Positions 22,251 through 34,568 of a DNA stretch of 64,000 nucleotides are shown piece after piece. Each line of letters starts with the position of its first letter. The first letter of the stretch is position 1. The DNA lies in assembly GCA_025174535.1 (NCBI GenBank), contig JALBUN010000003.1, positions 744,001-808,000 of the forward strand. Reading direction: 5' to 3'. The translations under genes and the position numbers were made by a program. The notes below the pieces were generated by a model, which saw only the letters and a list, made by a program, of their open reading frames with translations, did not search any database and was not told the origin of the DNA. Origin of the DNA: Cantharellus purpuraceus. Its lineage: Eukaryota > Basidiomycota > Agaricomycetes > Cantharellales > Hydnaceae.

Positions 22251-22638
22251 AATCAAGTCTCACTTGTCTGATGCCAACCTATCTATCACAAGTTTTTCCA
22301 AGGTAACTCGCTGTTTTATAAGCGGTACTATTGTTGCGGTAATGACAGGAGTTTCAGGGAGGTCTCGGTGGGAACCGGTCTCGACGCAGATCTCTGACCA
22401 TGAGCCGCTGTCTTTCTTCTTTTAATAATAGGTGGGAATCGTACAATTCAATGCGCTCTGCACGTTGGTTCCATTGGAATGCTGATCATTGCCTCTCACA
22501 TGTTCTCCGGCGGCTCGCTCGACATGCTTGTGCTTCTCTGTGCATTTATATGGCTAACGACTGTCATAATCAGGATGTGACTGCATGCTGGGCAGAAGTA
22601 TAAAATCCCATCACCCCAGAGCAGGATCCATAACGAAA

Positions 22639-23111
22639 ATGCATTTCTCCACCCTCTTCACATTCGCTCTTGTTGCCGCCGGGACTGTATCAGCAGGCCT
22701 CACGTTTGAAGCCATTCCCTCCAAAGGCAAAGCATCCACGTCTTTGGCTGCGCGACAGTTGACCTGCTCTGCAGGCTTTTGTGCGCTCGTTCTTCTCTTG
22801 TGTTTTGACTGTTTCAAACAAGCGTTTCCCAATAGCTCTTTGCCCTCGAGGCGACTGCTGCCCCACAGGAGATGTGTGTGTGCGTATTCTTGTATCACTC
22901 TACGGGTCTAGACTTGTTCTAAGCAGCGTAATGCAGTGCACCAACAACACCTGCTGTTGCGGAGGTCTCATATGCTGTAACAATGGCTTCTGTATGTCTT
23001 GCGATGATATCGCTCTGTCACTACTACATAGACACCTTCTCTGATCGTCTCCCTTCAGGTTGCCCCCAAGGAACTACCTGCATCCCCGGCGGACGATGTT
23101 CAGTTGCATAA
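22639..23111 (+). CDS. Small cysteine-rich secreted protein, copy 3
   Basis: Near-identical to the gene at 7022 with the same four-exon structure and no length change. The signal peptide MHFSTLFTFALVAAGTVSA, AARQ processing region and all 15 cysteines are kept. Amino-acid differences include D to E after GLTF, CTDN to CTNN, and CIAGGQC to CIPGGRC. All splice borders are preserved, so both copies may be expressed. The TATA box is at 22599-22605. About 370 bp of upstream DNA is also duplicated, so regulation is probably shared. The small number of coding changes with the cysteine frame intact suggests constraint; a substitution-rate test would be needed to show this. Confidence 0.8.
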
Positions 23112-24081
23112 ATCTGAACAACTTTTGCCTAACACCACATCCAGTCATCGCTTGTCCCCTTGCAATGTCGTCTTGTTCGATGACACTGTCGGTAGATCTT
23201 CTATGTACAGACCCCGAGATAATCAAAGAGCGACCTGTGACAAAGTTCGATTGTGATTGTAACAAGGTTTCTTACGCTCATGTTTTCAAACCCAAAAGAA
23301 TGCTGTGCAAGATCAAGTTGCTTGGCTCATACTATTTGTGAGACATTGACTGAGGGTTATAAACTGCTGTTTCTAGCGTTTCATTTCACTACATTACACG
23401 AAGGGTGGGCTTAGAACGCGGGATTGGTAAAGGAAGTCACAATTCGGCAATGATATTTCTTCTACAGTATGCCCACAATATGAATATCAAGGGGCATGCC
23501 GTATAATATTTGTGATTCAGCTGAATGCTGTAGTCAACTCGAGTTTTACCCGCGATCGATCACGACTTGTAGTGCCGATTCCCTCGAGACAGCCAGCAAG
23601 GCGAGACAGGCATCAATGCCCTCCAGAACGTCGCCGACATGATAAGTTGCACATGAAGAGAGGTGTGTCACGCCAGATCGTTCATCTCATCGATTCTGAC
23701 CATAGGGAAACCACCAGGCAAATATTGCAAGAGGTGAAAGCTGTCGGCGAGTGGTTCAGGTCTCATGATAACTCACTGATCTCCGAAAATGAGACTCCAG
23801 CCACGTAACATGGTTCGAGGATGCAGTGTTCAGCCCTTTCATAATGATTCCATCATCATGCATACTTCAGCCTTGAATCCATCGCATCCGGGCACCAAAG
23901 AAACAGATAAACGTCTTCCACCGGCAATCGTCATGGACGTGGCTTCGTAGCGTTGACGTTGAGGATTCATGCCCATGCCTTTGTTGCTTGTCTCGCCCCA
24001 GGTTACAGCGGAGCTCAATAGCATTTCGCAAAAACGGTTCAAGCATGACGCAATATCTCGAGTTCTTCGCTCCCAGACCAC

Positions 24082-24979
24082 ATGAGAGATAGTCAGGCGA
24101 CATTCGTCCGTGCCCACAACGACACACCAGAGCTCCTCAGCTGGGTGGATCGCACTGGGCTTGCTCCGCTGAACGACGGAGAACTGGATGCCGCTTACAA
24201 AAGAGCCCATGAATTTATCTTGAACAATAAAGATAGCTTGGTTAAGGACTGCGGTTGGACAGAATCAGAAGCCGAGGACGACGAGGCATGTTTTCACGTC
24301 TTTTCTCCCCGACTTGGCTTTCACTTCTCAATCGCCAGTTGTTCAGTGTCTCCTCTCCATCAGGCGCATGTTTCTCCCTGCCAAAGAAGTTTTCCTCATT
24401 GAAGGACTCCGTCAATGTATATCTAATTGACTTTGTGCAGAGACGGCGTCCTTCGAGGATCGACTTTGACCTTGTGGTCACAGGACCCAAGCCGCTTTCC
24501 AACATATTCTACATGCTACAGTGCATGGCGCCTGGAATGATCCTCCTAGTCTGGACTGACGAGGATGGCCATATAGAAGAATACGTTCGTCCATTGCCCG
24601 CAGACAGCTGGGCCTCCGATCACGAAAACAGCCTTACCACCATTCTGGGGGGAACCGAAGCCTATGAAGCCTTGTTAGATGCCTGTGAAGACGACAATAG
24701 ATCGTTCCATAACCATGTATTCGGGTATGAGAATTTTGATGAGGACCTCAAAACCAGACGCGAACAGAGAATCTCGAATGCTTGGGAGAAATCGCTTGAG
24801 GACTGGATGTGCGTGGCGTGCTACTCCTAACGACTTGCTAATTTTCATACGAATGGACGTGCTCCAGATGCAGCTTTGACGACGAATGGCATTTTGACGA
24901 CCGAAATGATGGGGAATTCCTAGATCTTACAGCTTGCGGATCGGACTGCGGATACTGCGGGCATTGCGAGTACCCCTAA
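24082..24979 (+). pseudogene. Disrupted second copy of the acidic cysteine-cluster gene
   Basis: Counterpart of 9498-10420, here on the plus strand because the block is inverted. It starts MRDSQATFVRAHNDTPELLS and keeps the same 41-nt intron. A CAA codon of copy 1 (GCYSQ) has become TAA at 24828-24830, and a base is missing just after it. The C-terminal cysteine cluster (CGSDCGYCGHCEYP, ending near 24979) is therefore cut off. Several smaller in-frame indels also exist. A truncated product lacking the cluster is possible, but loss of function is more likely. Confidence 0.7.
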
Positions 24980-26462
24980 TTCAAACTCTGTTCCCTCGCT
25001 TCATCCACCCCATGCCCTCCACCATCCCGCACGCCATCATCAGTCTTCTGCTCCGCTTTGGCCGCCTTTGAAATGGCTGTGGAGTCAGCCAAAATTTGAA
25101 GTAAGTAAATGGGTCTCTTGTGTTGTATCAGGGTCTTGTATATTATAAAGGTATGCGGCAATACACATGAAGTAACGGTATCGAGTACAAATGAATTTCA
25201 TGAGGAATGATCTATCATACTATAGCGATCGTTTCACGCTCGTATAGACTTTAGAGTCAGGTTTCGCTTATGCTGGGGTGTTACTGTCCCAACGATGTCC
25301 CCCGAATTCCGCACGCACCTGAGTTTCTAATCGCAAGGGGACAGAAGCGTATGGTTCCTAGTGTCTTGGAGAAACTTGAACCACAGTGACAGAAGGAAAG
25401 TGATTGCTTCGGCGAAAGAAACGATAGCACTGAGAGAAAGCAATGCTATCAAGGGCATTTCTGGGCGCGGATCGGTATTGAACTCCCCCCATGTGTAGTT
25501 CAACGCAGGGGCTGCAGTGGCGAGCGATCCAGCTGGGTCTATAACCTTGGCATGTACCTCGAAGAACGCCGTTCCATCCCTCCCCTATTTACTGTGCTGT
25601 GGGACTGTGCCAAGACGTCGTCGCCGGTACGGGTCCTCCGCCAGAGCACATTTCCTTCCGCTCCCGTGTCATACGCCCATATCCAACACCCGAATATGAG
25701 AATATGCAAAGTTACACCCGGTCAAAGATCACAGTGATGATCAGCGCCCAGGTACAGTGGTCCAGCTGACCTGGACGGCGAGAGACTGGTGGCAAGGCTC
25801 ACGAAATAATTGGCCAAAGAATACGGAAGGCGACCCACCATTGAACAGCTTTGGCCTGTGACGACGTCGTTAATACCATAGTTATTCCCTGTCTTCTCTC
25901 TCCCGTCCAATTTTTCTCTTTGTCGATGGCGGTAAGCGACTTATAAAGCAAAGCTCGTGTATGTGGATAGGTATCTTACTATCCGTCATGATCGAGGCAT
26001 TACTCCATGTTGCGAGACATTCTGTTGGAAAACAATCACTTGGAGCCCTGGGCCTGAACCTTGTTCGGAAAGGAGGATATATGGAGAAGAATGAGATCTT
26101 GAACGCACAACTTGGCATAGCGGAAGCTAGAGTGAAGAAAGACTATGGATATGTAAAGGAGAGAGTGACAATGGAGCACAAACCTCAGTCTTGTTGATGC
26201 GAAGACTGCATAAAAGATCTCTTCTGCCGAAACGGCACTGTCAAGTTCGGCGTTGTAGCTGTTCTACGCAACATATTTGAGACCAAAAGCAGGGAATAGA
26301 GCACCAACACCCAGGTGCGGACGTCCGAGATGCTCTCGTGTATTTAATTGTCTTGAATCACCGTGCTGTGCGGTGATCGGCTATCGCATCATCATCTAAA
26401 TTATAGCCGACTATCGCGAGTACGTCAATGAGAGACGGGTACTTGTGTACACCATAATGCCC

Positions 26463-26878
26463 CATGGGGGTCATGACGATGCTGATGATGGGTGTGGGCC
26501 GGCCCGGGCCGATGGGACGTACCTGGTACTTGATTGGAGCTCGTTTTCTAGTTTTTTTTTTTTCACGCAGTTAGCCTGAGGAGATCCACGGAGTCTGCAT
26601 TTATACAACAGTATATTCCAGATCTACGATCGTGTTCCTCTCGCTACTTATGGGTTGCAAGGCCGGCCTAGTCGGATGTACTGGCTTTCTGTTTCTGACG
26701 GAACGGGGACCATAAACCCGTGGTGTGGCTGTGCGGGAGGGACCGGTGCGTGGGAGAGTAGCGGGGAACCAGAAGAAGGGATAGCTTCTTTGGCGAGCCA
26801 GCCTCTCGGGTTCAGAACCTGCCACGAGATTTCAGACGAGATGGTCGGTTCTCCCACGTTCCTTTGCTCTGCTCCATC
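26463..26878 (+). promoter_or_regulatory. Upstream region of TUP1
   Basis: About 415 bp separate the end of the duplication from the TUP1 start. It contains a GGCCGGCCCGGGCC palindromic GC stretch near 26499, a T-run near 26550, and no coding sequence on the plus strand. A minus-strand open frame here overlaps TUP1 antisense and is not supported. Confidence 0.35.
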
Positions 26879-29800
26879 ATGTCCTCCACTATTTACAACG
26901 TACGTCCTCGCCCTTCTCTCCGTTCTCCGCCCCCTCTTCCTCATCGTCCCCCACAGCATCGCACCCTCCAGCCCACGGCGCCCCCCGCCCCCGTCCCCGT
27001 CCCCGTCGCTGTCGCCCAGCCCGTCAGCGTCGCCGCCCAGCCCCCACAGCTCCTCCACTCCAGCGCAGCCCGCCTCGACGAGTGTCTCGACACCGTCCGC
27101 CGCGAGTTTGAGCTCGTCAACCAGGACATCAACGTCCTCCGCAGCCAGCGCGACGACTATGACAGCAAGAGTCTGTCTCTTTTTTCTTCTCTCTCCCCGG
27201 TGCTCACCCATAGCCGCCCAGTCTCGGGCCAGGTCAACGAGTTAAACGCCATCAAAACCCACATGTACGAGCTCGAGGCCCGCCATAACAAGATAAAACA
27301 AAGCTATGAAGACGAACTCGCCCGTCTCCGTCAGGAACTCAACGCCACCCGCCAAGGTCTCTCCGTCCCCCCCGGTCAGTTCCTCTCCCCATCCGTCTCT
27401 CCCTCTGACTCTTCCCCACAGGCCTCGCCCCACCGGCAGATCCTCCCCGCCAACAGCCCATCAGCGTCACCGATGCCCTCCGTCAGGCACCCGGTCTCAC
27501 CGCCAATGAGGTCCGCAGTGCCAACCCCCCTCCGGGCTACGCCTACCCCGACTACAGTCGCGAGCGTGATCGTGAGCGCGACCGCGAGAGAGAACGCGAG
27601 AGGGACCGCGAGATGCTGCTCCGGGAAAGAGAGAGGGGGATCGGCATGGCTATGGACAGGATGAGTGAGAGAGACAGAATCCCCGTTGGCGTGCCTGGTG
27701 TTGGCATGAGCGATCGTGACAGGGAGAGAGATCGTCTGGAGAGGGAGCGGATGATGGATCGTGACAGGGAGAGGGACAGAGTTGATAGGGAGCGCGAGCG
27801 CGAGAGTGGTAGGGACGGAAAGAGGAAAGAAAGAGAACGTGATCGTGACAGGGACCGTGATAGAGAGCGAGACCGGGACAGGAAGCCTGGTACGTCACCC
27901 CCGTGGCTGCCCCGGAACTCTACTAATGCCTGTCCATCATTCAAAGAATATTACAATCCCCCCGTCAAAGTCGGCTCTCCTCATCCGCACCCCCACGGAT
28001 TCCATGGCTTGCCGCCTGGTTCGTCTCCCCTGTCTACCACTATTTGCCACAGCTGACGCTCTCACCAGGGCAACTGCCGTCTCCCCAATCGCTGACACAG
28101 CCCCCCTCACTCCCCCCTTCCCAACAGCAGGTCCAACAAGGGATGCACCCTGTGGGGTCAATGGGTGGTGCAGGGATGGGCGGTGGCATGGTGGCTGGCA
28201 TGCAGCCTCCCCCCCCGCCTCCCCTACCCTTTGGTCCCCCGGGCTCCTTCCCGGATGAATTTGACCCCGCCATGGCGCCCCCCGAGTTGAAGAAGGAGGT
28301 GAGTGCTGTCGTGCCCATGCCATGCGCCCACATCTGCGGTTCATTTACGGTCATGTTGACTGTCTTTTCTGATTAGGGCTCGGACTGGTTCGCCGTGTTT
28401 AGTAAGCATGTGGCCCAGCGACGGCTAGATGTCAATTTAGTGCATACGCTAGAGCATGAGAGGTGGGTTGTCTATGGGTTTTCGGGCGTGCTGGTCTTTG
28501 ATGTGCCCCCCCTCTTTAGTGTGGTATGCTGTGTGCGATTCTCGGCAGATGGCAAGTATCTGGCGACGGGATGTAACCGATCTGCACAGATTTATGATAC
28601 AAAGACGGGCGCAAAGACTTGGTGAGTTTAGGAGACTGGTATTCCCGCGGCTTCACTCGCCCCGATTTCTGTTAACCCCCTTGCTGCTCTGACACGCTTC
28701 TCTCCCAATTGTCTTCGCACGTGCTGATCCCGCCGTCCAGTGTCCTTATTGACGACGCTGCCGCAAAACTGGGTGATCTCTATATTCGCAGTTTGTGTTT
28801 TAGTCCCGATGGTAAGCTTCTGGCGACAGGGGCCGAAGATAAACAGATCAGGGTGAGTGGTTTTGGAGAGTTGCTTTCAGCACAATGGACTCTACTCTTT
28901 AAATCCGCTTATCCCCCCCGCCCCTTGCATTAGATTTGGGACATTGCCAAGAAACGCATTCGGTCGGTGTTTGAGGGACACCAGCAGGAGATTTACTCGC
29001 TGGATTTTTCGCGTGATGGAAGACTGATCGTGTCGGGATCGGGGGACAGGACGGCGCGAATTTGGGATATGGAGACGGGACAACATAATACGTTGTCGAT
29101 TACGGAGCCGGCTGATGTGCGTTTGGTTTGCCTTTTGTGGCGTGTGGATCGTTTACTGATGATTTACGTTTTTTTTTTTTTTTTTCTTAATTGTACGTGT
29201 TGCGTTGCACGTGTTTGACAATAGGTCGATGCGGGGGTGACGTCTGTGGCGATCTCGCCGGACGGACGGCTGGTAGCGGCAGGATCGCTGGACACAATGG
29301 TGCGGCTGTGGGACGTGCAGACGGGACAGCTGATTGAGCGGCTGATGGGGCATAAGGATAGTGTGTACAGTGTGGCGTTTACGCCGGATGGGAAGGGGTT
29401 GGTGAGTGGGAGTTTGGATCAGACGTTGAAGCATTGGGATTTGGGGCCGTTGGTGAGGAGTGTGAGGGGCGGTGGTGCGGGAGGAGGGGTGGGTGCGGGG
29501 GCGATGGTGAAGAAGGAGGGGGGGCAGAGTGAGAAGGGGTGTGCGTGTACGGTTAATTTTACGGGGCATAAGGTGCGTTTGGGGGGGTGGTTGTTTTATT
29601 GCAGGGAGCTGATGCAGGTTTTTTGGGGTGATGTGTAGGATTATGTGCTGTCGGTTGCCGTGTCGCATGATAGCCAGTGGGTGGTGTCGGGCTCGAAAGA
29701 TCGGTGTGTGCAGTTTTGGGACTTGCGCACGGCGCAGGCGCAGCTTATGCTGCAAGGGCATAAGAATTCTGGTGCGTGTTTTTTTGAGTTGTGTGCTGGA

Positions 29801-30012
29801 AGGAACGCTGATGGTGTATGTGTGATGGCGCGCGTCGTTTTTCGTGTAGTTATATCTATCGACTTGAGTCCCACGGGTGGGATGCTGGCAACGGGGAGTG
29901 GAGATTGGGGTGCGAGATTATGTGCGTTTTTTTTTTTTTCCAGCTTGGGTGTTTCGTGCTGATGGCTGGACAAAAAATTTTTTGTATAGGGAGTTACACG
30001 ACGTTACAATGA
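26879..30012 (+). CDS. TUP1: General transcriptional corepressor Tup1
   Basis: Tup1 forms the Tup1-Cyc8(Ssn6) corepressor in the nucleus and is recruited by DNA-binding repressors. Exon 1 (MSSTIYN) is followed by a Tup_N tetramerisation helix ([20 protein letters not shown] ... [20 protein letters not shown]). Next comes a proline/serine linker, an unusual arginine/aspartate/glutamate-rich tract (27560-27890), a second proline/glycine-rich linker, the junction [16 protein letters not shown], and a seven-bladed WD40 propeller. Clear blades include [89 protein letters not shown] and [18 protein letters not shown]. The final exon closes blade 7 as RLWSYTTLQ and stops at 30010-30012. Around ten short introns are present. 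A paralogue lacking Tup_N follows at 34569. Confidence 0.93.
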
Positions 30013-33000
30013 TGAGGGTTTTTTTTTCTCTCTTAGAAAGAAAGAAAATATACATATAGTTGTACAGTGCATACCTCTCTCTCTCTCTCTCTCTGTCCGT
30101 CGATCCCCCCTCCCCTTCTTATCACCAGCTCGTATTTGTTTCTTTCCTCCGCTCCTGTTTCTTACTTACCCTGATGACCGATACGTATAACGCTACTTCC
30201 TGCTCCTACTACTACTGCTGCTGTTGCTGTTGCTGTTGTTGTCCTTTTCTTTTTTTTTTTCATCTTGTTTTTTTTTCTCTCTCGTTGCTTTTTCGCACAT
30301 CCCAAACCCTAACCCAAATCCCGAATCCCGAACCCAACATCGTGCCCTTATTTTTTTTTGACATCACTTGGAGGATGGAGTGGTACTAGATGAGCCAAGG
30401 AAAAAAGCAGGCGGAAAAAGGGGGCACAGGGAGGGAGGGACGAGCTGGCACGCGGCGCGCGCGTCGATCGGGACTATTTTTGACGTCTAGAAGGTGTAGA
30501 GCTAACTCGTCATTATGGTTGGGTGTCTTGATTATTTTTTGTAAAAAAAAAATGACGACGACGACGATGGCGCGTCAAGAGGGGGAGGAGCGAGGTATCT
30601 GTTGATTAACGTGTGCAAGGATATGATGATATGCATGCAATAATGCGATGGGAGAGGGTAGATGTATCCTCGGGGCGGGGTGCACGTTCACCTTTTTTTT
30701 TTTTCTCCTTAAAGTGCACTGAAAAGAGACTGCGTTTGTTGTGCGACGATATATACCCTGACTTTGGTGGTGCATGGGTGATTTTCGTCAAAAGTGATGA
30801 TATATGTGTATGGCAGTATGTAGTGAGCGTTTTTTGTTTTCTCTCTCTCCCGTGTCTTTGAAAATGAGTCAGATGTTGTCAGATCGGAACTACGGCTTGC
30901 ATTATTGCAGGGAGGTGACAACGTTTGAGATACGCGTGCTTGGCGTGCGTGCCGCGGCTATATACGTGCACTGATGATGCATAACGCAATATAGCCTTCT
31001 TGCACGCGCGGTCATCGCCACCAAGATCTCGGTACGCTTCGGAATGTGGGGCTGTGTCTCTAGTACAACGCCTTCCCCCTCTTGTATTAGATCGCCTAAA
31101 GAGTTGGGGGTGCTCCGTGACAGGTTTATAAATCTCATCACTCGTGTCATCTGCATAAATCCAAGTGCGGAGCGCCGCTCATAGACACCATTCCACAAAA
31201 GGCACTTTGCCCCGCCGTGGTGCCAAATGATGACACATTACCGTTGAAAGACACTGCGGGCCGGCTGCTGTGCTCCTTCATGGATATAGCATGACGCCTT
31301 CTCTCAGCCACACATTGGAACCCGCATACTATAACCTCCTGACTGCCTGATTGAGTTCAATTGGACCCGAGAGTCTGTTTTCGTCGGAGCCGTTATCGCA
31401 AAGCCAATGTTATCTTCTCCACCCGAGTGAAAGGATAATGGTACGTTACGTCGTGCTGTGCCTGGACACGCGCCGCGGCTGCCAATGCTCGCCGGAACAG
31501 AGGAAGATCATCTGGAGCTACTTTGGATGACCCCCATCAGCATTCTTGCTGTTGCTGGCGAGCTTGCCCGTGGGCTGTATAGCGACGGCCTAGATGCAGA
31601 CAGCGCCTATAACCTCCCGTCGTGCGCGAGCCGCCCAGGAGACTGACATTCGCCTCTTTTTCCTTTTTTCTTCTTTTTCCTCGCTCTGCCAGTGAGATGT
31701 TATCGTGTAAAGGCACCGCCGTGTTACTCTTTCGTCCGACTCGTCAGCGTCTGGTCGGTTCATTACCAATAGCCCCTTTCCTGATGAGAAGTTTCTCTGC
31801 AACTGTGCGTGCGTTGCCATTGGCATTGCCGGAGGAGGACGAGTGTTTATCTAGTCTGACGAACCAACCGAAGGAGGAGCACAAAATCCAGTTACGGAGC
31901 CCCCCCCCCCCACCACTCTTCCTTGGCCTAAAAATAACTCACAGACAGTGAGGACGAAAGACACTGGCATACCCATCAGCAAGCCAGATATGGAGATGGA
32001 AGCCCCTTGGTCTATCGAGAATCATCGTGGATAATAAAGCCGCCAACCATCCCTATCTAGGGACACAGCACGACACACGCGCGCACCCCACGCCTTGGGT
32101 TATGGCAAAAGAAGCACGAGCTACCCTAATCCCCGAGATGCAAAAGGCCGCCGGGAAGCAGCTCAGGGAAGAAGGGGCGATGGCGCCGAGGGCTCAGGGA
32201 AGACAGGCGATGACTTGATCATCTTCTCTTCACCCGAGAGTATGGATCTTTCGAAGCGCAGGAGAACCCCTCCTACCAGAGATTGCTCAGTTCGTATTGA
32301 TTTGATCGTTGTCGAGTCATTTTTCATTGAGCCTTGGACATCGCCGTGGGAGTAAACTACCATATAAGTACGGCGACAGGAAAAGGTTGTGTCTATCAGG
32401 TAGAGGTTTGTGAACGAACTGAGTTGTAGAAGAAGTCGGAAGAGACTCTTTTGGTCGTGCTATTATGTGATGACCCCTTGGATAGGAGAAAAAATGAACC
32501 CCTATGCCACGCGTCACGCGCCAGTGCACTGTCGAGATGGTTTCTCGACTTCCTAAATTACAATTGAAATTCAAACTTGGTCAAATTCTAATGTGTCTGA
32601 TCGTGGCTCAGAATACTTATTAGGCACAGGCTCACGATTCAAGACCCTGCGAGTGTTACCTATTGATGAACCTGATGAACGATGATTGGTTTCAGCGACC
32701 TCAATTAATGTGAGAAAGACAAAGGGCGGTGGTGTTCGATCTCGGATCGGGGATTCGGGATTCGGGGTACGGGGCATAGCTTGTTTCATGTTGCCAAGGG
32801 TCGACGGACCAGCTGAGAGGAGACCACCCTCCTCATCCTACAAAGAAAGATCTACATTCAACCCAGTGTTCCCGCGTGGCGATCCACATGACGCTCATGA
32901 CCTTCCAGCGCCGGCCCTGTCCCATTAATGAATCCGTATTGAGCTCAAAAAAATTGGAGCCTCGTACATACGTTTATAGGAGCCTACGCAGAGTAATTAA

Positions 33001-34568
33001 AGTGAATGACTGTGGGATATGTGCCATACAAGGATGTCAGACTCAGTCCCGGGGCTAACAGCTGTATTCGGAAACAGTCAATAAGTTGATCTGTCGCGAC
33101 GAGATACCCTCAGAGTGCCGAGATCTCCGGACATGGGCAGGATTAGATCCCCGTTACGAGGCACTAGTTGAGTCGGACTGCAGGGTCGCGACACTCTCGG
33201 ACGCATCGCTGAAGTGAGCACTATGAACACCGCAGAACACTGCCCGTGGGTCGGCGTAAACGTGTCAAAGTCACCGTGCCAGTTTAGAGTAGAATGATGG
33301 CAGAGTCATTTCTCCCACACAGTGTTCTAAACCGCCGTCCATCCCGCGCGCAAGTACAATGGGTCTGGTATCTTTAAAAGAACCGACTCGGAGCTGATTC
33401 GGTTCAATGGCTCTTACCACCCGAAATGCTCTGACCTTTAAAGGAATGGCAGAAGACGCTTAAATCCAAAACGACCATGTGACGAGGTCTACTTCTATCC
33501 TGTTCCTGGCAATAAATCAGTATACGCACCACATTGCATCACATTGTTGTTTATATATACCTCTTTGCGCAGCTTCATTTACGAAAAGGTAAGTTCAGGG
33601 CGGAAATCACGTGTACCAAAGTCTTTCCTGGCACTCATCTTGATCTGTGGGTCATGTGAACGTCTGTAGTGCAGTGACGAGTCGCAGTGCAACCACTTCG
33701 CACCCACGGCGTATTTACGCTTGAAAAGGAGCAGCATCACATGTTGGCTGTGATAGATAGTCCCCGACTTGACAGTTGCAACTGACAGCCTTGCACCTGT
33801 AGCGGGTGATGGGAAATCATTGGCCCATTGACGAATGCCGCGGAAGTAAACTCCCTATCCAGTTCTATGGCTCTGTAACGGCATCGGTGGGACACCCAGG
33901 ACATTGGACTCTAGGTCTCGCGCCAAGAATATTACAGTGATGTTTTGTCAGACATCTGCCAGGTGGATGGGCGCCAAATGGATACAGGAACACTGGCCAC
34001 AGTGAGCACTAATGGATCTTTAGGGGTAGCAAGAACCGCCGTTGTGGCAAGCTTCCATTTAATACCCTTCTTCATATCTAAATTCCTAAACAGCGTGAGC
34101 GCTCTGTCATTGGAGGTGAACTAGCTGGAACCTTCGGTCATATGAATAATCCCCTGCCGAACCCGCACACCTCAAGAATACCTATGTAAAGAGTAAGTGA
34201 GAGCTACCATATTGCCGAATTTTTTTTGTCATCCTCACACTCAGATGTTGCGAGAGCTGGTTGAGAAGACCAGGAACCCGGCTGGACTTTGGGTTCTAAA
34301 GATTGGCGCTTTGATGTAGACTCGTCTACATGACTTTGTGTTCATAGCCGGCTCCAATGTTGGTTAGCCAGAAAGTCACGGCTTTACCCACGAGATTAAA
34401 TTAAACCGTCGCGGAAGGAAGGTTCCCGGGTGTACTAGGTAGGGTAATAGATAAAATGCAATCAGAGGTCGTTCACTAGTCTGATTCCATGTATCATCCC
34501 ACCCACCGGTATACATACCCCCCCCCCTTACGCCTCGGAGATATCCCTGAAATTGCAAGTCACCTTTG
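30013..34568. other. Long intergenic region between TUP1 and the TUP1-like gene
   Basis: The TUP1 3' flank contains a CT run (30074-30093), a CTGCTGTTGCTGTTG triplet stretch (30216-30242) and several T-runs. Farther on there are C-runs (31901-31911, 34519-34528). One possible gene relic at 31697-31905 is listed separately. I found no other coding region with splice partners; frames at 32027-32218 and 32686-32928 have no recognisable features. Confidence 0.4.
31697..31905 (+). pseudogene. Possible orphan mitochondrial-presequence exon
   Basis: From the ATG at 31697 the frame reads MLSCKGTAVLLFRPTRQRLV and then MRSFSATVRALPLALPEEDE. It is basic, serine/alanine-rich and without acids in its first 40 residues, like a fungal mitochondrial targeting signal (RSFSA is typical). 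The frame then runs into a C-run with no recognisable downstream exon. It may be a truncated gene fragment or chance. Confidence 0.25.

Larger units (their letters stand above)
22251..26462 (+). repeat. Segmental duplication, copy 2 (partner 6596-11268)
   Basis: This copy carries secreted-protein gene 3 in direct orientation, then the block 23802-25959 inverted relative to copy 1, then a short direct segment (about 25961-26462) with the shared sequence TCGGCTATCGCATCATCATC. Several indels are present, including loss of about 270 bp corresponding to 8495-8770. Confidence 0.9.

Noticed and set aside
27552..27944. Minus-strand serine/arginine-rich frame resembling an SR protein
   Set aside because: It is the complement of the RD/RE tract of TUP1; the SR pattern is a by-product of that repeat.
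29153..29761. 202-codon minus-strand frame over the TUP1 propeller
   Set aside because: It is antisense to clear WD40 exons and has low-complexity His/Pro/Arg composition typical of shadow frames.
30300..30345. Telomere-like sequence (CCCTAACCC)
   Set aside because: Only one to two imperfect units within a C-rich stretch; not a telomeric or interstitial telomere array.
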